A stretch of 64,000 nt of DNA from Nyssa sinensis (Eukaryota; Streptophyta; Magnoliopsida; Cornales; Nyssaceae): assembly GCA_008638375.1 (NCBI GenBank), contig CM018051.1, positions 7,470,418 through 7,534,417 on the forward strand, read 5' to 3'. The notes below the pieces were generated by a model that was given only the letters and a program-made list of their open reading frames with translations, was not told where the DNA came from and did no database searches. The position numbers and the translations under genes are program-made. Numbering within the stretch: position 1 is the stretch's first letter; each line of letters begins with the position of its first letter. Positions 52,999-64,000 of the stretch are shown piece after piece.

Positions 52999-54790
52999 TT
53001 TTATTGAAATTTCAATTCTTTTGATTTATGTAGTTTTCATCCTCATTTTATATAATAAGCCTGAGAGTAAACTTTTGACACAAGAACATCAATTTAGTAA
53101 AATTTCTGGCATGTAGGCAAGGTGTGCTTGGCATCTAATTCTGAATACCAGTTTTTACAGAACATCAAGATGATTCAAAATTAGGGAACTGAATGAATAT
53201 TGAACAATATGTGTATCCATCTAATCAGTAAAAAGATGATGCAAATGCAAAATTGATTCCGCACTTTGACCAGAAGGCAAAATGATTCACAAATTTATAG
53301 AGGGGTCCCTAAAATAAAAGGCCATCAAAACACTCTGTGTCACTCATATTGTAAACCCATCTTTTAGCAAAATTATAATTTAGTGCCATTTAATTAGTTG
53401 AGCCCCATTGAGACAGCAGATATGACCAATGAGTGAACTGAACCATTTATGCTATAGTTAAGCAACAAAATCTGGAAGGGGCTAAATTTTTTTGAATGAT
53501 TCAACTATAAACCCAATGGCTGGGTAGCCCAATGGTGCTCAAGCCAATGTAGGGTGTTAGAGGAGTAGATTGAATACAAAGTAACAGCTCTCAAACTCAA
53601 ACTCACATTCTCACCCTTAGCTGCATGATCATTTATTATTGCACCAAGCAATGACATGGTAATAATAATATGAAAGTTAATTCAAAATATAGATAATAAA
53701 TTATCCACTTAAACAAAAAGATAATTATATAATATCCATGAATAATAAGTTCTAGTAAGATTATATAAAGTTTAGCCAGGAGAATCAGTTTACATATGTT
53801 TCGTGTAGAATATCAAAGGTCTCAAAAACAGCCACTGACCCAATTGGGAAAGCAGATTCCTATTGCCTCCCATCTTTTTCTGTAATCAAATTTCTTAAAT
53901 TCCTTCAGGTTTACACAGTTTTCATTCTCATTTTATATCACACTATTATATAAGCAGGTCTTACGCATATAATATCACAAAAAAACAAAGAGTTTTACAT
54001 CCGACGCATCTTATTAGTCTTTTTATGCATTGGGTACCAGTTCAGCAGAGCGCCACAGAGAGATCAAAAGTAGGGAACCAAATGCAGATTGAAAAATAGA
54101 TGAATTTGTGCAGTCACTAAAAAGACAATCTAAACCATTGACCATAAGTTCAAGTTTGACAGAACAGAATTATCAAGAGATCAATGAAAATAAAAGGCTA
54201 TCTAACAGCTCAAATTGCCCATATGACATCATTCTACATAGTAAACCCAGCTTTTAGCAAATTAATAATTTACACCAACTGAAAATACCAAACACAGAGA
54301 GCCCATATATGAATTGGACTGTAATTAAACAAACAGAATGCAGGACAAGTTTTTCAGAACTCAATTGTAAATATTTTCCAAGCACGGGTTTTACACCTGA
54401 TCTGGAGGTTGGACCATAAAGGGGTGAAGTTTGCAATAATGATTCAACCATCTAGTTCAGCTACCTCTGATCTAACCCATAATGTCAGGAGTAAATTCAA
54501 TAAATGAGAAAAAATAAAAAAAAAAAACAAAGGCCAAAGAATGTGATGATTCAACCATCTGGTTATGCTGCTTGTGATCATCAGAGGAGTAAATTCAATA
54601 AATGAGAAGAAAAAACCACTCAATATGAAAATTTATACAAAACCAAAAATAATATTATAACATCCATAAAATACAAGATTTGGTTAGTTTACAAAAGGTA
54701 AATCAGGAGATTCAATTTATGTGTGTTTAATAATGCAGAAACCCAAGAGGTCCCAAAAAGAGCCATTAACCAATTGGCAAGGGTAGAGGT
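52999..54790. repeat. 0.9-kb tandem duplication downstream of the RING gene
   Basis: Blocks of 53020-53410 recur at 53910-54280: 'agttttcat(c/t)ctcattttatat', 'ag(a/g)gaac(t/c)(g/a)aatg', and 'gtaaaccca(t/g)cttttagcaaa'. Blocks of 53690-53860 recur at 54630-54780: 'tataa(t/c)atccat(g/a)aa', 'gtttaca', and 'agagccattaaccaattgg'. The copies are clearly diverged. No coding sequence was recognised, and the function of the region is unknown. Confidence 0.6.
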
Positions 54791-54947
54791 CCCACTACGA
54801 ACAGATGTACATTTGCTGGAATACTGGGATATCTGACACTAAAAAAGGTCTGGTTGATGAGGTGAATTTTAGGAAAGGGGAAAGAACCAAGAAAAAAAGA
54901 AAAGAAAAGCTTTACCCATTGTGGTCCCACCTTTGTAGGCAGGGCTA

Positions 54948-55277
54948 TAAAACGAATTAAGCTATTCGAATTTAGTTTGTGATCAGTTCGATTAGAAACT
55001 TATTCGAGATCGGTTCGTGAGAAAATCAAGTCAAGTTTGAATATATTTTGAGATTCATTAATTTATTGAGTTCGGCTTGATAAATCAATAAGTGACCTAA
55101 TACTATATAAAAAATCAAGTTATTCGAGTTCAACTTGCAATCAGCTTCATTAGAGGCTCGTTCGAGATCAGCTCTAGAAATTAACAAGCCAAACTTGAAC
55201 ACAATTTAAAACTCGTTTATTTTAGTGAGCCAGTCTTGAAAAACCTACTGCTCAACTTGGCTCATTTCCAGCCCTAT
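54948..55277. mobile_element. hAT-like MITE
   Basis: The left end CAGGGCTATAAAACGAA and the reverse complement of the right end (TAGGGCTGGAAATGAGCCAAG) are inverted. The inside contains internal repeats ('aagctattcgaatttagtttg' and 'aagttattcgagttcaacttg'). No convincing target duplication. Confidence 0.5.
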
Positions 55278-55279
55278 TT

Positions 55280-57265
55280 GGTTGGTGCCAGGAGGAATAG
55301 ATAGAGTACAAATCTAACCTTTCGCATCATTTACACAACGTGGTTGCCCACATACTCAAACCCGTATTCTCACACTTAACAACCTAAAATTTTATTATTA
55401 CTTGACACAATGGCCCCTAGAAAGGAAAGAACCAACAAATTCTTAATTTTGTGGACTGGTGTACTTGTTAGACAGTCATTTTCACAGCTTTTTGCTTCTC
55501 CTGATGTGTGTATTCCATAGTAAAATTAGGAGATCCCATGTTTTCATTGTGTAAGTATGACAAGGTGTTGTTTTCAAGCATTAGAGTTAAGAGTAACCTT
55601 TAGATCATTCATTTGATCTATGTGTCTCTTAAGACATTTGGTATTCAAAAAATGAAAGCAGAAATTTGATAATGTCCGAATACTTGTGACAGTAACAAAA
55701 AAAAAAAAAAAAACCAATAAAAAAAATGTCATTTGGTGTTTAGCCAGTATTAATTATGTTAGTAAAATTTCTTTGATGTATTACATTTTCACCAGGCTCT
55801 CTCTAAGTATAGTATATCATTTACAATTTAATCCTATGTAATACTGTATTTACTAAAGTATACTATATCAATTGAGATTAGCAATAAAAATAAATATTAT
55901 TATTTCTATTAATTTTTTAGTGTTTCTATTACTTTGTATTCTTGAATTTAATATATATTCGAGATTACAAAAATATATTTATGATGTGTTCTTCATTGTA
56001 ATGAAACTCTACTTTGTTGATAAATTGTGTTTAAATGTCAATTTTTTTAAAATAATACAAATTTGACAAATTAAACGAAGTAGATGAATTAAGAATGACT
56101 AAGTGACTTTTGTATCAAGTCAATTGGATAGGCGAGTGCCTGGACAACAGGTCAGGTCCATCGCTTAAGTTGACCTGAGCTATTTGGCAAATATGGAGAT
56201 TTTCAAGCTTGAGCAAGAAAAAGATGATTGCTTTTGGAAATATTATTCGATCATAGTATATACTTATACCTTGTCATATGGCAATAACATGTGCCATTTT
56301 GACCAGGCATTTCATATGAAGTATGAAACCAGAATGGCCTACAAACAGTTAAAGTGTTTCCTTATGTATTGGAAAAATTATACAAATACATACAAGTGTA
56401 AGCGCGAACGGGTTTACTTCTTAAAATCTTTAGTTAACATAGTAGGAATAGGATGTTTCACATGGTGAGAAGCCTTTACTATCACTATCTCACGATAGGA
56501 GTTCACTACAATCTCTAGACAAGTGTAACCCACAAATTCTACAATACAAAGGCTTTCTTTGTCTCACAAAAATGACAGAGAGAAAAGGATACTAGTGTAG
56601 AGAGAGGGAGGGATATACATACTTTCTCACTTCTTCCATTGCATTTACAATGAGATCAATGGAATATACATACATACATATATATATATATATAGGATGT
56701 AGCTTGGTTACCAAGCAATTTGGTCACCAAGTTTCCACAGAAGTCATCCTACAATAATGACAAGTAGCTTTCACACTTATTTTTCAAATTATAATTAATG
56801 CTTTCACACTTTATATTCCACAACATGTGCGTCTCTTGTTTCCTTCGCTCCCAAGTTTTAACATCATGAAAAATGCTGCTAGTTATAGATAAAAAGTGTG
56901 AAAACTACAATAATAGTTTGTGTTTCTTCTTCTTCTTCTTCATTATTTTTTTGGCTTCTAATTCTGATAAAAGTGAGAATGTTTTATGTAAACATTACAA
57001 AAATTTAAAATATGGTGGAAAGAGGTGACACTGTTCAACAATATGTCTTCACAAGGGATAATGGCTAGTTCCATGACAAAGGTATTGTCCAAGACATGCA
57101 TTTTATTTTATAAACCAATGATCCACATCTTAGCTTTGGTTTTTCACTTTATTGGTAACTAAAGAAAGGTAGGTCAGTGTCCCCAACACAACCCCACCAT
57201 GTATTCCCATCCAATTCCTTCGCAATGGCTGGTTTACCCAAAGAAATGCAATTTGTGTGCCAATA
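55280..57265. other. Intergenic, no gene recognised
   Basis: AT-rich DNA. It has an A run near 55700, a TA tract at about 56677-56694 and a CTT repeat at about 56927-56942. The frame at 56184-56468 shows no known motif. Confidence 0.4.
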
Positions 57266-57267
57266 GC

Positions 57268-57400
57268 AAAGTTATCAAGTTGCGCCACTATTGTGGGATA
57301 TGGGGAGGGTTAAATGTACACAACCTTAGCCCCACATGCAGAGAGGTTATTTCTGCACCTCGAACCCGTGACACCAAATTCCAATGAAGTAACCTTATTG
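57268..57400 (-). mobile_element. Au-like SINE
   Basis: Read on the minus strand: an A-box-like 'aaggttacttcattgg', a B box 'gtcacgggttcgag', then 'gcagaaataacctct...gcatg', 'ctaaggttgtgtacat' and 'ccctccccatatcccacaatagtggc'. This is the order and wording of the widespread plant Au SINE (…GTTCGAGTCC…CTGCGTACA…CCCCGGACCCCGC…). Diverged, and the 3' end is uncertain. Confidence 0.72.
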
Positions 57401-57499
57401 TTTTGCCTATTCAAAAACATACATTTTAGATGTCCATGTATCATAGATCAGCATGCTTTGTTCGTTTCTAATTCATCAACTAAATTCAATTCAAAAAAC

Positions 57500-58690
57500 T
57501 CAAACAATAACTAGTTATTACACCAAGTTTCCCTTCGCACTACAGCATGCATATCAATGATCCCAGAAAGGTGGATTGCAAATTGTATTTGTCCAACTAA
57601 ATCGTAGAAGTATTTGTCCCTTAATTTTAAAGCACAGGGCACACAATGCAAAATTAAAACTACTGAAAAAAACACACACACACACCTACATTGTAGGGTG
57701 CATTTCTGGCTGTCTTTCAAATTGTGTCCCCAAACAAAGTGGCTCTCAACAATTCTGATAAAAACTTGCCTCAGCTTTTGTATAAAGTTTAAGAAATTTA
57801 AGAACAATTATGTAATAATATTTTTTGATTGGTTATATATATTTTAATGTCCAACAATTAAAATTGGGTTATATATGCCCTAGATATAATATGTATATAT
57901 GCATATATACAAAACAATGAATAAAGACTTGGATTAGAGCGAACCTGCGAAGCTTGCTGAAGCCATTGAAGGAGAAGAATCAGAACTTGCTAACAAGGGT
58001 ATCTGGAATGGTGACTCAAGCTTAAATTTGTATCAAAATCCTCACTAAAACCTTGACGTACTCAAATGCATACCAAATACATTTTTACTCAAACTTAAAT
58101 TCAAATCAGTTTAATACTATTTACAAACTCAAATCACTTTTAAAAAGACAAATTTAAAACCTTTGAAGCATGAAAATTTTCTTTGCGAAACTATGAATTT
58201 TTTAAAAAGATTTGAATAAAAATTAAGTGACCGGTAAAAAGCTTAAAACTCAAGTAACCATCGGAGATGGTCGAGAAATTCACTCTTTCTTTTCTTTTTG
58301 TTCGAATTTTGAGTGTGTCAGTAGGGTGTGACGTACTGAAGTGGGACTTTGGTGGGTCTGGTGAAAGATGATTGATTGGCATCGCTAGAGAGTGATCTGC
58401 AAAATCTGTGGATGAATCGGAGGGACGATATTTCGCAAGTGGAACGGGTAGCACTGGAACATTCCTTTCCTCGTCGAAACATAGGAAGAGTAATAATCTT
58501 TACCGTCGGTACGACTTCTTTTCTGATTGCAAGGGATTTTGCAACTAACAGCAACTTCAAAGAGTTTATATTTTAGGTATCAAATCACTCATTTATAATT
58601 TTAAAAAATATTTTAATATTTTTAAATTATAAATTTATTTTAATGACGAATGTTAAAATAGAGTGTCATTTTAATATTTTAATATTTTTT
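57500..58690. other. Low-complexity and unassigned DNA with a possible orphan exon
   Basis: A CA microsatellite lies at about 57674-57685. On the minus strand 58318-58560 is an open frame (MKLLLVAKSLAIRKEV..., with 'SLRFIHRFCRSLSSDANQSS') that resembles an organelle-targeting N-terminus in composition. I see no homologous continuation, so it is not called as a gene. Confidence 0.3.
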
Positions 58691-58699
58691 ATTAAAAAA

Positions 58700-59515
58700 T
58701 ATAATTAAACTTAAAAAAAAAAATTAATTATAAAAATTAATTAAATAAATAAATTCACCATAAATTAACAAAAATAAATAAATTAATTAAAATTAAGACA
58801 TTTAATTTAAATTATAAAAATTAAATTAATTAAAAATTAATTTAAATTTTAAATAACAATTAACTAAAATAGAAAAAAATTCTTCAATTATAGAAATTAT
58901 CTAAATAAAATAAATTCACCCTAAATTAATAAAAATATATAAATAAATAAATAAGTTAAAATTAAAACATTCAGTTAAAATTACAAAATTAATTTAATTT
59001 AAATTCTAAATAACAATTAACTAAAATAGAAAAAAATTCTTCAATTATAAAAATTATCTAAATAAAATAAATTCACCCTAAATTAACAAAAATATATAAA
59101 TAAATAAATAAGCTAAAATTAAAACATTCAATTAAAATTACAAAATTTAATTTAATTTAATTTCTAAATAACAATTAACTAAAATATAAAAAATTCTTCA
59201 ATTATAAAAATTAGCTAAATAAAATAAATTCACCCTAAATTAACAAAAATATATAAATAAATAAATAAGCTAAAATTAAAACATTCAATTAAAATTACAA
59301 AATTTAATTTAATTTAATTTCTAAATAACAATTAACTAAAATATAAAAAAATTCTTCAATTATAAAAATTAGCTAAATAAAATAAATTCACCCTAAATTA
59401 ACAAAAATATATAAATAAATAAATAAGCTAAAATTAAAATATTCAATTTAAATTATAAAAATTAAATTAATTTAAAAATACAATTTAAAATCTAAAACAA
59501 TTAACTAATGTAAAA
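58700..59515. repeat. AT-rich minisatellite, period about 157 bp
   Basis: The phrase 'aaataacaattaactaaaat' recurs starting at 58851, 59008, 59166 and 59323 (spacing 157, 158, 157), with a last altered copy near 59494. Each unit also has 'taaattcaccctaaatta' and 'atataaataaataaat'. Base composition is nearly all A and T. Copies are very similar, so the expansion looks recent. Confidence 0.9.
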
Positions 59516-59536
59516 CATTTATTTTAAATGAGTATC

Positions 59537-59540
<4 letters not shown>

Positions 59541-59592
<52 letters not shown>

Positions 59593-59593
59593 G
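59541..59593. repeat. (TA)n(GA)n microsatellite
   Basis: About 17 TA units followed by about 10 GA units. Confidence 0.9.
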
Positions 59594-60190
59594 GAGGCCA
59601 AACAGGGAGGGAGCCAAACAGAGACGGCTCTGTATTTCTTTCCCCCCTTCCTGCGCCCATTCTTCCCCAAACCAGAGCTTCGCCTCCTCCTCCTTCCCCT
59701 TCTTCTCTGCGCCTCCTTTCCCTTTCCCTCCCTCTGTGCCTCCTTCTTCAGATCTGTTATCACCAACCACAAAGTTTGAAGAAAAATCAGGAGTAGGAAG
59801 CGATTTTCACGGCAAGCTATTTTTCACGACAAGCGATTTTCCGACCTTTGATAAGTTTTCTCTTTCAAAATCTCATTGTCTCTTTGTATTTATGAAATTT
59901 TTTGGTTGGATTTTTGTGATTGAATAAAGCCGTTGAAAGAACAATAAAACTTGAACGGCTGTATGCAACCTTTCCATTTCTTTCTCCAAAGTTTGCAAAA
60001 TTGCCACCTCAAAACTATTGCTGCCATTTTCCAACCCTTGATACCACCTCCGTTGGAGTCCAAAATAGTAGAATTTGGGGTGGCATTTTGGCTGTTACAG
60101 GCGGTTATGGGTTTGCCACTCCTGATGCAACTCCCCCTTGGAGTTGCTCTAAGTTCTTTTCTTTCATGATTTTTAATTTGCATCTGGTAA
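59594..60190 (+). other. Pyrimidine-rich, GC-richer island, promoter or 5'UTR-like
   Basis: Sudden change to C/T-rich, GC-richer sequence (cgcctcctcctccttcccc, about 59681-59699), followed by 'cttcttcagatctgttatcaccaacc'. The composition is like a plant 5'UTR for a plus-strand transcript, but no convincing coding frame follows before the MITE at 60195. Several overlapping short frames are compositional. Confidence 0.35.
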
Positions 60191-60194
60191 TTTT

Positions 60195-60659
60195 AGAATA
60201 AATTATACTAACTTTTTTTAAAATTTAAAATAATTACATTAATTTTTTTAAAATTACACTCATCCTTTTTATTTTATAAAATAATATACAAATCTTCCTT
60301 CAATCTTTTTTTTTTCTTTCAAAACTACCCCGTTCAATTTTTTAAATCTTGACCATTTTTTCATTTCTCAAATATATATTAATAAAAACTTTAAATTTAT
60401 TTTTATATAAAATAAAAATGAATTATTTACCTTAAATCTATTTTTAAATTAAAAAAATTAAAAAATTCCTTAAAAAAATTTAGCATAAATTGGTCAAAAT
60501 TGAAAAATAAAAAAATAAAATTGACAATTTCGTTATTTTGAAGAAAAAAATATCTGTATAGTATTTTATAAAGTAAGGAGGTCGGTGTAATTTCAAAAAC
60601 TTCATGAAAAATCAGTATAATTGTTATGAACCTCAAGAGAGACGAATGTAATTTATCCT
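60195..60659. mobile_element. Foldback MITE, Mutator-like (copy 4)
   Basis: The ends AGAATAAATTATACTAA and, inverted, AGGATAAATTACATTCGTC match the family ends at 10209-10663. The interior shares 'tcaaaactacccc', 'ttttatataaaataaaaatga' and 'gacaatttcgttattttga'. The flanks 'taatttt' (60188-60194) and 'taatttt' (60660-60666) are a likely remnant of the 9-bp duplication. About 465 bp. Confidence 0.68.
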
Positions 60660-60918
60660 TAATTTTATAATTTTTAGTATGATGCCTTAGCAAAAAATAT
60701 TTGGTAAAATATTCAAGTGAAGAAAAAAACACATATTTCGAACTGTTAAATTTAAACTTACTAGTAGAAGGATTACTTAGTGAGATAATGGCTCGTTTGG
60801 GAGGCATTTTTCATGTTTTGGGTTACAGGAATACTTACAAGTTTTGGTGAAAGACAAAAAAAAAAAATAAATGTTCTGATTTTCTCTTTAGATGACAATT
60901 ATTTGTTTTAGCTTTAAT

Positions 60919-63717
60919 TGTCACGACCCGAGACCCCATCCTATGCTGATCTCGTGTCGCGCACCCGATCCGACGCTGCTTGTCGAACCAAAGGTCTCAA
61001 CTTGCAACACATCAGTGCTACTAACATGCAACAACTAAATGCAGAAGAAAATAAATAAAAGCTACATGTGATATATATGTATATGTTTACAAAATGCAGA
61101 ATACAAAATTTCTTAATACAACTGTTCATCCTCAATATGTGGATAACATAGGAGAGCTACAAGATTGTCTGTACTAAGTATTACACTGCAACTTCAAAAG
61201 TAATGTCCACTGCTATCTAGCTGACTGCTACTGCTCTTCTACAGCTTCATTTCTTGAAAGGGGTGGTAAGTTTGGGGTGAGCTAACTAAAGCTCAATAAG
61301 TAATTCTCTTTGCTCTGCCATGTGTACATGAATATAAAAAGCATTACCCATAAAAGAACTAGGATAAATGCAGATGTGCTAGCCAGTCAATGAATATAGA
61401 ACTCAATATCAAATGATATAAGCTCAAATGATAAAGCAATGAAATCTGTCTGATAATATAATCATACAAGCTACAGTCATGAGTTGTTTCAAGTATAATC
61501 ATATGCACTCAAAAAGCTGTGAAATCTCATGATCATTCATAATGGTACAACATGATCAAGTTATGATAATCAATAAGAGATACTGATAACAACAATGTGG
61601 ATGCACTTTAACTTAGGGCCCGGCATACCCCTTAATTCATTTTATTCTCTTTTTCTCGATCTCTTAGCCAAGCACTAACCTATCGGTTCAGTACTCGCCT
61701 CGCAGATTCCACTTTAGCTGCCATTTTAATTGCCACTTTTTATTCCGTTTTCTTGACCCGTAGGTCTAGTAAGCATCAGATGGAGTTTGTGACTGAGCAC
61801 AAATCCAGCTACAATATAATATATCAAAATCATGTTAAATCCAATAAACAATAATTGCAATAATACTATCTCAGCAGCGAAAAGAAACTGTTGCCTTAAC
61901 AGGCCAATATAGGCTGGGCTACTGAGATTATAAGTCTTGCCCCTTGAGGCCTATGTACAGAATGTACAGAATCATGATCAAGATATACAACAGTCAATAA
62001 ATACTTTTCACAAGATAGAGCAATATCAATGTGGACTTGATAAACGTTCTGATATGTATGGAGTACAATTGATAATATAAGAAAAACTGTTGACATGGCT
62101 GGGAATGTAACATGTACAGAGATCAGAGATTACTTACCTCTTAAACCATTTCTGTGAAATTTCTGTTATTTCACAATAAAACCAAGTCACTGTTCCTTCC
62201 TCTTTGAAATCTCTATTCATCAATAGATAGTATATCTCAGTTTATCTTTTCATAAGTTATGTTATTCATCAAATTTTATGCCTCTTTACTATTAGTTTCT
62301 ATTTTACTAAAATAGACTCTACTGTTGAATCCGGAACGTCGAACAAAGTCGATTTGGGCTTTCGTAGAATTCAATTCGGACTTCTGTACTAAAAATAGCA
62401 AAATGGTCATTTTGCACTTTTACCGGTCTTTTATTTTTTGGGACCTTGTCTTGCTAAACGAATCTCACCATTGGTCTTAGAATGTCCGAGATAGTTAAAA
62501 TGCACTATTCATATGTTTAATTTGGATATTGCTACTAAAAGGGTAAAATGGTCATTTTATACTTTTACATGTTCTCACTTTTGAGACCTCTTTTCACAAA
62601 TCGGACTCCACAGGTTGAGTCCTGGAATGTTTGAAATAATAAAAATTCACTGTTCATTTATTTTAATCGGAGTCCGTTTAACTACTTTTTGACTCAGTGA
62701 CATTTTCTTAATTTTACATTATTTTAAATTAATTTATTAAATTAATATTTAATTAATATTTTATTCTGGGGGGTCAAATCATAATAATTAACAGTTGGGG
62801 GGTCAGTTTGTAAATTCCTAAACTTTTGGGTTCAATTTCAATTTCAGAAAACCCTATTCTAAATACGAATAACCAAATAGTGAATAAGCTTCAAAACTGG
62901 AATAGGATATCCCTATTCCCAATTCAATTTCTATTTTAATTTTTTATCCATGTTGCCAAACGCTCCCAATTTAATTTTAAAATCTTTTAAACCTAAATCA
63001 ATATGGTGCCGTTCAATATATCCGTTCCTGTTTCGGTCGGGTCCCGACCCGGATTCGAACCATGACCCGAATCTGACCCAAGACTAAACAGTCTTCTTCC
63101 CCGTTTTTTCCGGTGAAGCTCTGGTAGGTTTCCGTCACCATCTCCGGCGACGGCGACCAGATTCTGATCGATTTTCAACAGTTTTTAAATGTCATTTTCT
63201 TCTAAATTTAATGTAGATCTCATTTCAAATGTTGGTTTTAAATTCAATGCACTAAATCTCCACGAAATTGAGCAAACCCGAAACTCCGGTGACCTGTAAT
63301 TTTTATATTTCATGCTCGATTTCTCACTGTTTCAACTTCTATTTGTTTCTATTTACTTTTCTGCAACTCACAGCAACTATTCCCCATCATCTATTCTAAG
63401 TTTTACACATAAAATGCTAGGTTTCCAATTTATCCTCTAAGACCTGCAACTGCTGTTTTCTCATCAAATTTTTAACCATTCTTCTCGATTCTTTTTGCAT
63501 TTAAATCCTTATTTCATGCTCAAGACAGCCCTATAATTCAAACTAAACGAATCATGCTAAAACTAAAAAACAAATAGTTGCTTACCTTTTCAAAATCTGG
63601 TTTTCTTTTTGTGTTTTCTCCTTCTTCCTCTCTGTTTCAGCTTCGGAGCTACTTCTGAATATCTCCCAATACCTACAGTTCTCTCTCAGTTTTCTTTCCT
63701 TCTTTTCATCTTACACG

Positions 63718-63748
<31 letters not shown>

Positions 63749-64000
63749 CACACACATATATATCTTATACACACGCACACTCCATCGCACTAACCCTCTT
63801 CTTCTTGATTTCTCCCCCTTCTAAAGCCCTTTTCTTTGACCTAGGGTTCTGATTTCTCTCTGCCAAATGTAACCTTGCATTTATGAATTGAAAGATATTT
63901 ACATATATATATATATAATATATTACATACTAACACACACACACTGCCCAATCTGACACACACACACATCACAATTTCTGCACTTGGCAGCCCCCCTTTC
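60919..64000 (+). mobile_element. Probable large LTR, running off the window
   Basis: Starts TGTCACGACCCGAGACC, a start I associate with long LTRs of plant Ty3/Gypsy elements. It contains 'ggggtggtaagtttggggtgagctaac' style phrasing at 61259-61287 and a later block on loss of signal, 'ggggtcagtttgtaaatt' (62800), which I have met in the same repeat class. No gag or pol and no second LTR are in the window, so the orientation and the right end are unknown. CA/TA microsatellites lie at 63718-63772 and 63900-63970. Nothing host-coding was recognised. Confidence 0.4.

Noticed and set aside
56184..56468. 94-codon plus-strand frame
   Set aside because: No known motif, ordinary AT-rich composition, no conserved neighbour.
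58191..58576. Possible small gene with targeting-like N-terminus (both strands open)
   Set aside because: No homologous continuation, no recognisable domain, and both strands are equally open.
63040..63080. tRNA-like word 'ggttcgaatccggg' on the minus strand
   Set aside because: No acceptor or anticodon arms can be folded around it, so it is not called a tRNA.

Overview
This is a stretch of flowering-plant (most likely eudicot) nuclear DNA. It is AT-rich and gene-poor, with spliced genes, GT-AG introns, simple-sequence repeats and many small plant-type transposable elements: Copia LTR remnants, hAT-like and Mutator-like MITEs, a Stowaway, tRNA-derived SINEs and an Au-like SINE. I cannot name the species. 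Four host loci are recognisable, and they do not form a pathway.

Layout. 1-4.2 kb: the first coding exon and a probable 5'UTR exon of an NF-YA (CCAAT-binding factor subunit) gene on the minus strand. No later NF-YA exon is visible before the window edge. 4.2-19.8 kb: no host gene, but SINE-like repeats, three copies of a foldback MITE family (two with perfect 9-bp target duplications), a 770-bp hAT-type MITE with an 8-bp target duplication, an array of short foldback units and a decayed Copia gag on the minus strand.

19.8-42.3 kb: a diverged tandem segmental duplication. Copy A (about 19.85-29.44 kb) carries a broken type I MADS-box gene (26776-27429). Copy B (about 30.47-42.29 kb) carries the intact intronless gene (38036-38809, 257 aa, M-gamma/AGL80-like). 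Promoter, gene and flanking blocks are collinear, and transposons differ between the copies.

42.4-50.6 kb: a decayed plant RNase H-domain fragment, then a minus-strand three-exon gene for a small secreted protein (family remembered as 'Expp1', function unknown). Its exons have good splice sites, but each carries one small indel in a repetitive tract that breaks the frame. The 5.6-kb first intron holds a 2.3-kb miniature Copia element (perfect 5-bp target duplication, 265-bp LTRs, PBS and PPT) in which gag is joined directly to the end of reverse transcriptase/RNase H.

51.7-55.3 kb: an intact RING-H2 (ATL-type) E3 ligase gene (52395-52898) with an overlapping upstream ORF, followed by a 0.9-kb tandem duplication. 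55.3-64 kb: an Au-like SINE, a roughly 157-bp AT-rich minisatellite, a pyrimidine-rich promoter-like island, a fourth foldback MITE and what looks like one end of a large LTR running off the window.

The intact genes I would rely on are the MADS-box gene and the RING-H2 gene. The most interesting signals are the triple small-indel pattern in the secreted-protein gene, the MADS duplication with a clean removal of the MADS core from one copy, the miniaturised Copia element, and the foldback MITE family.
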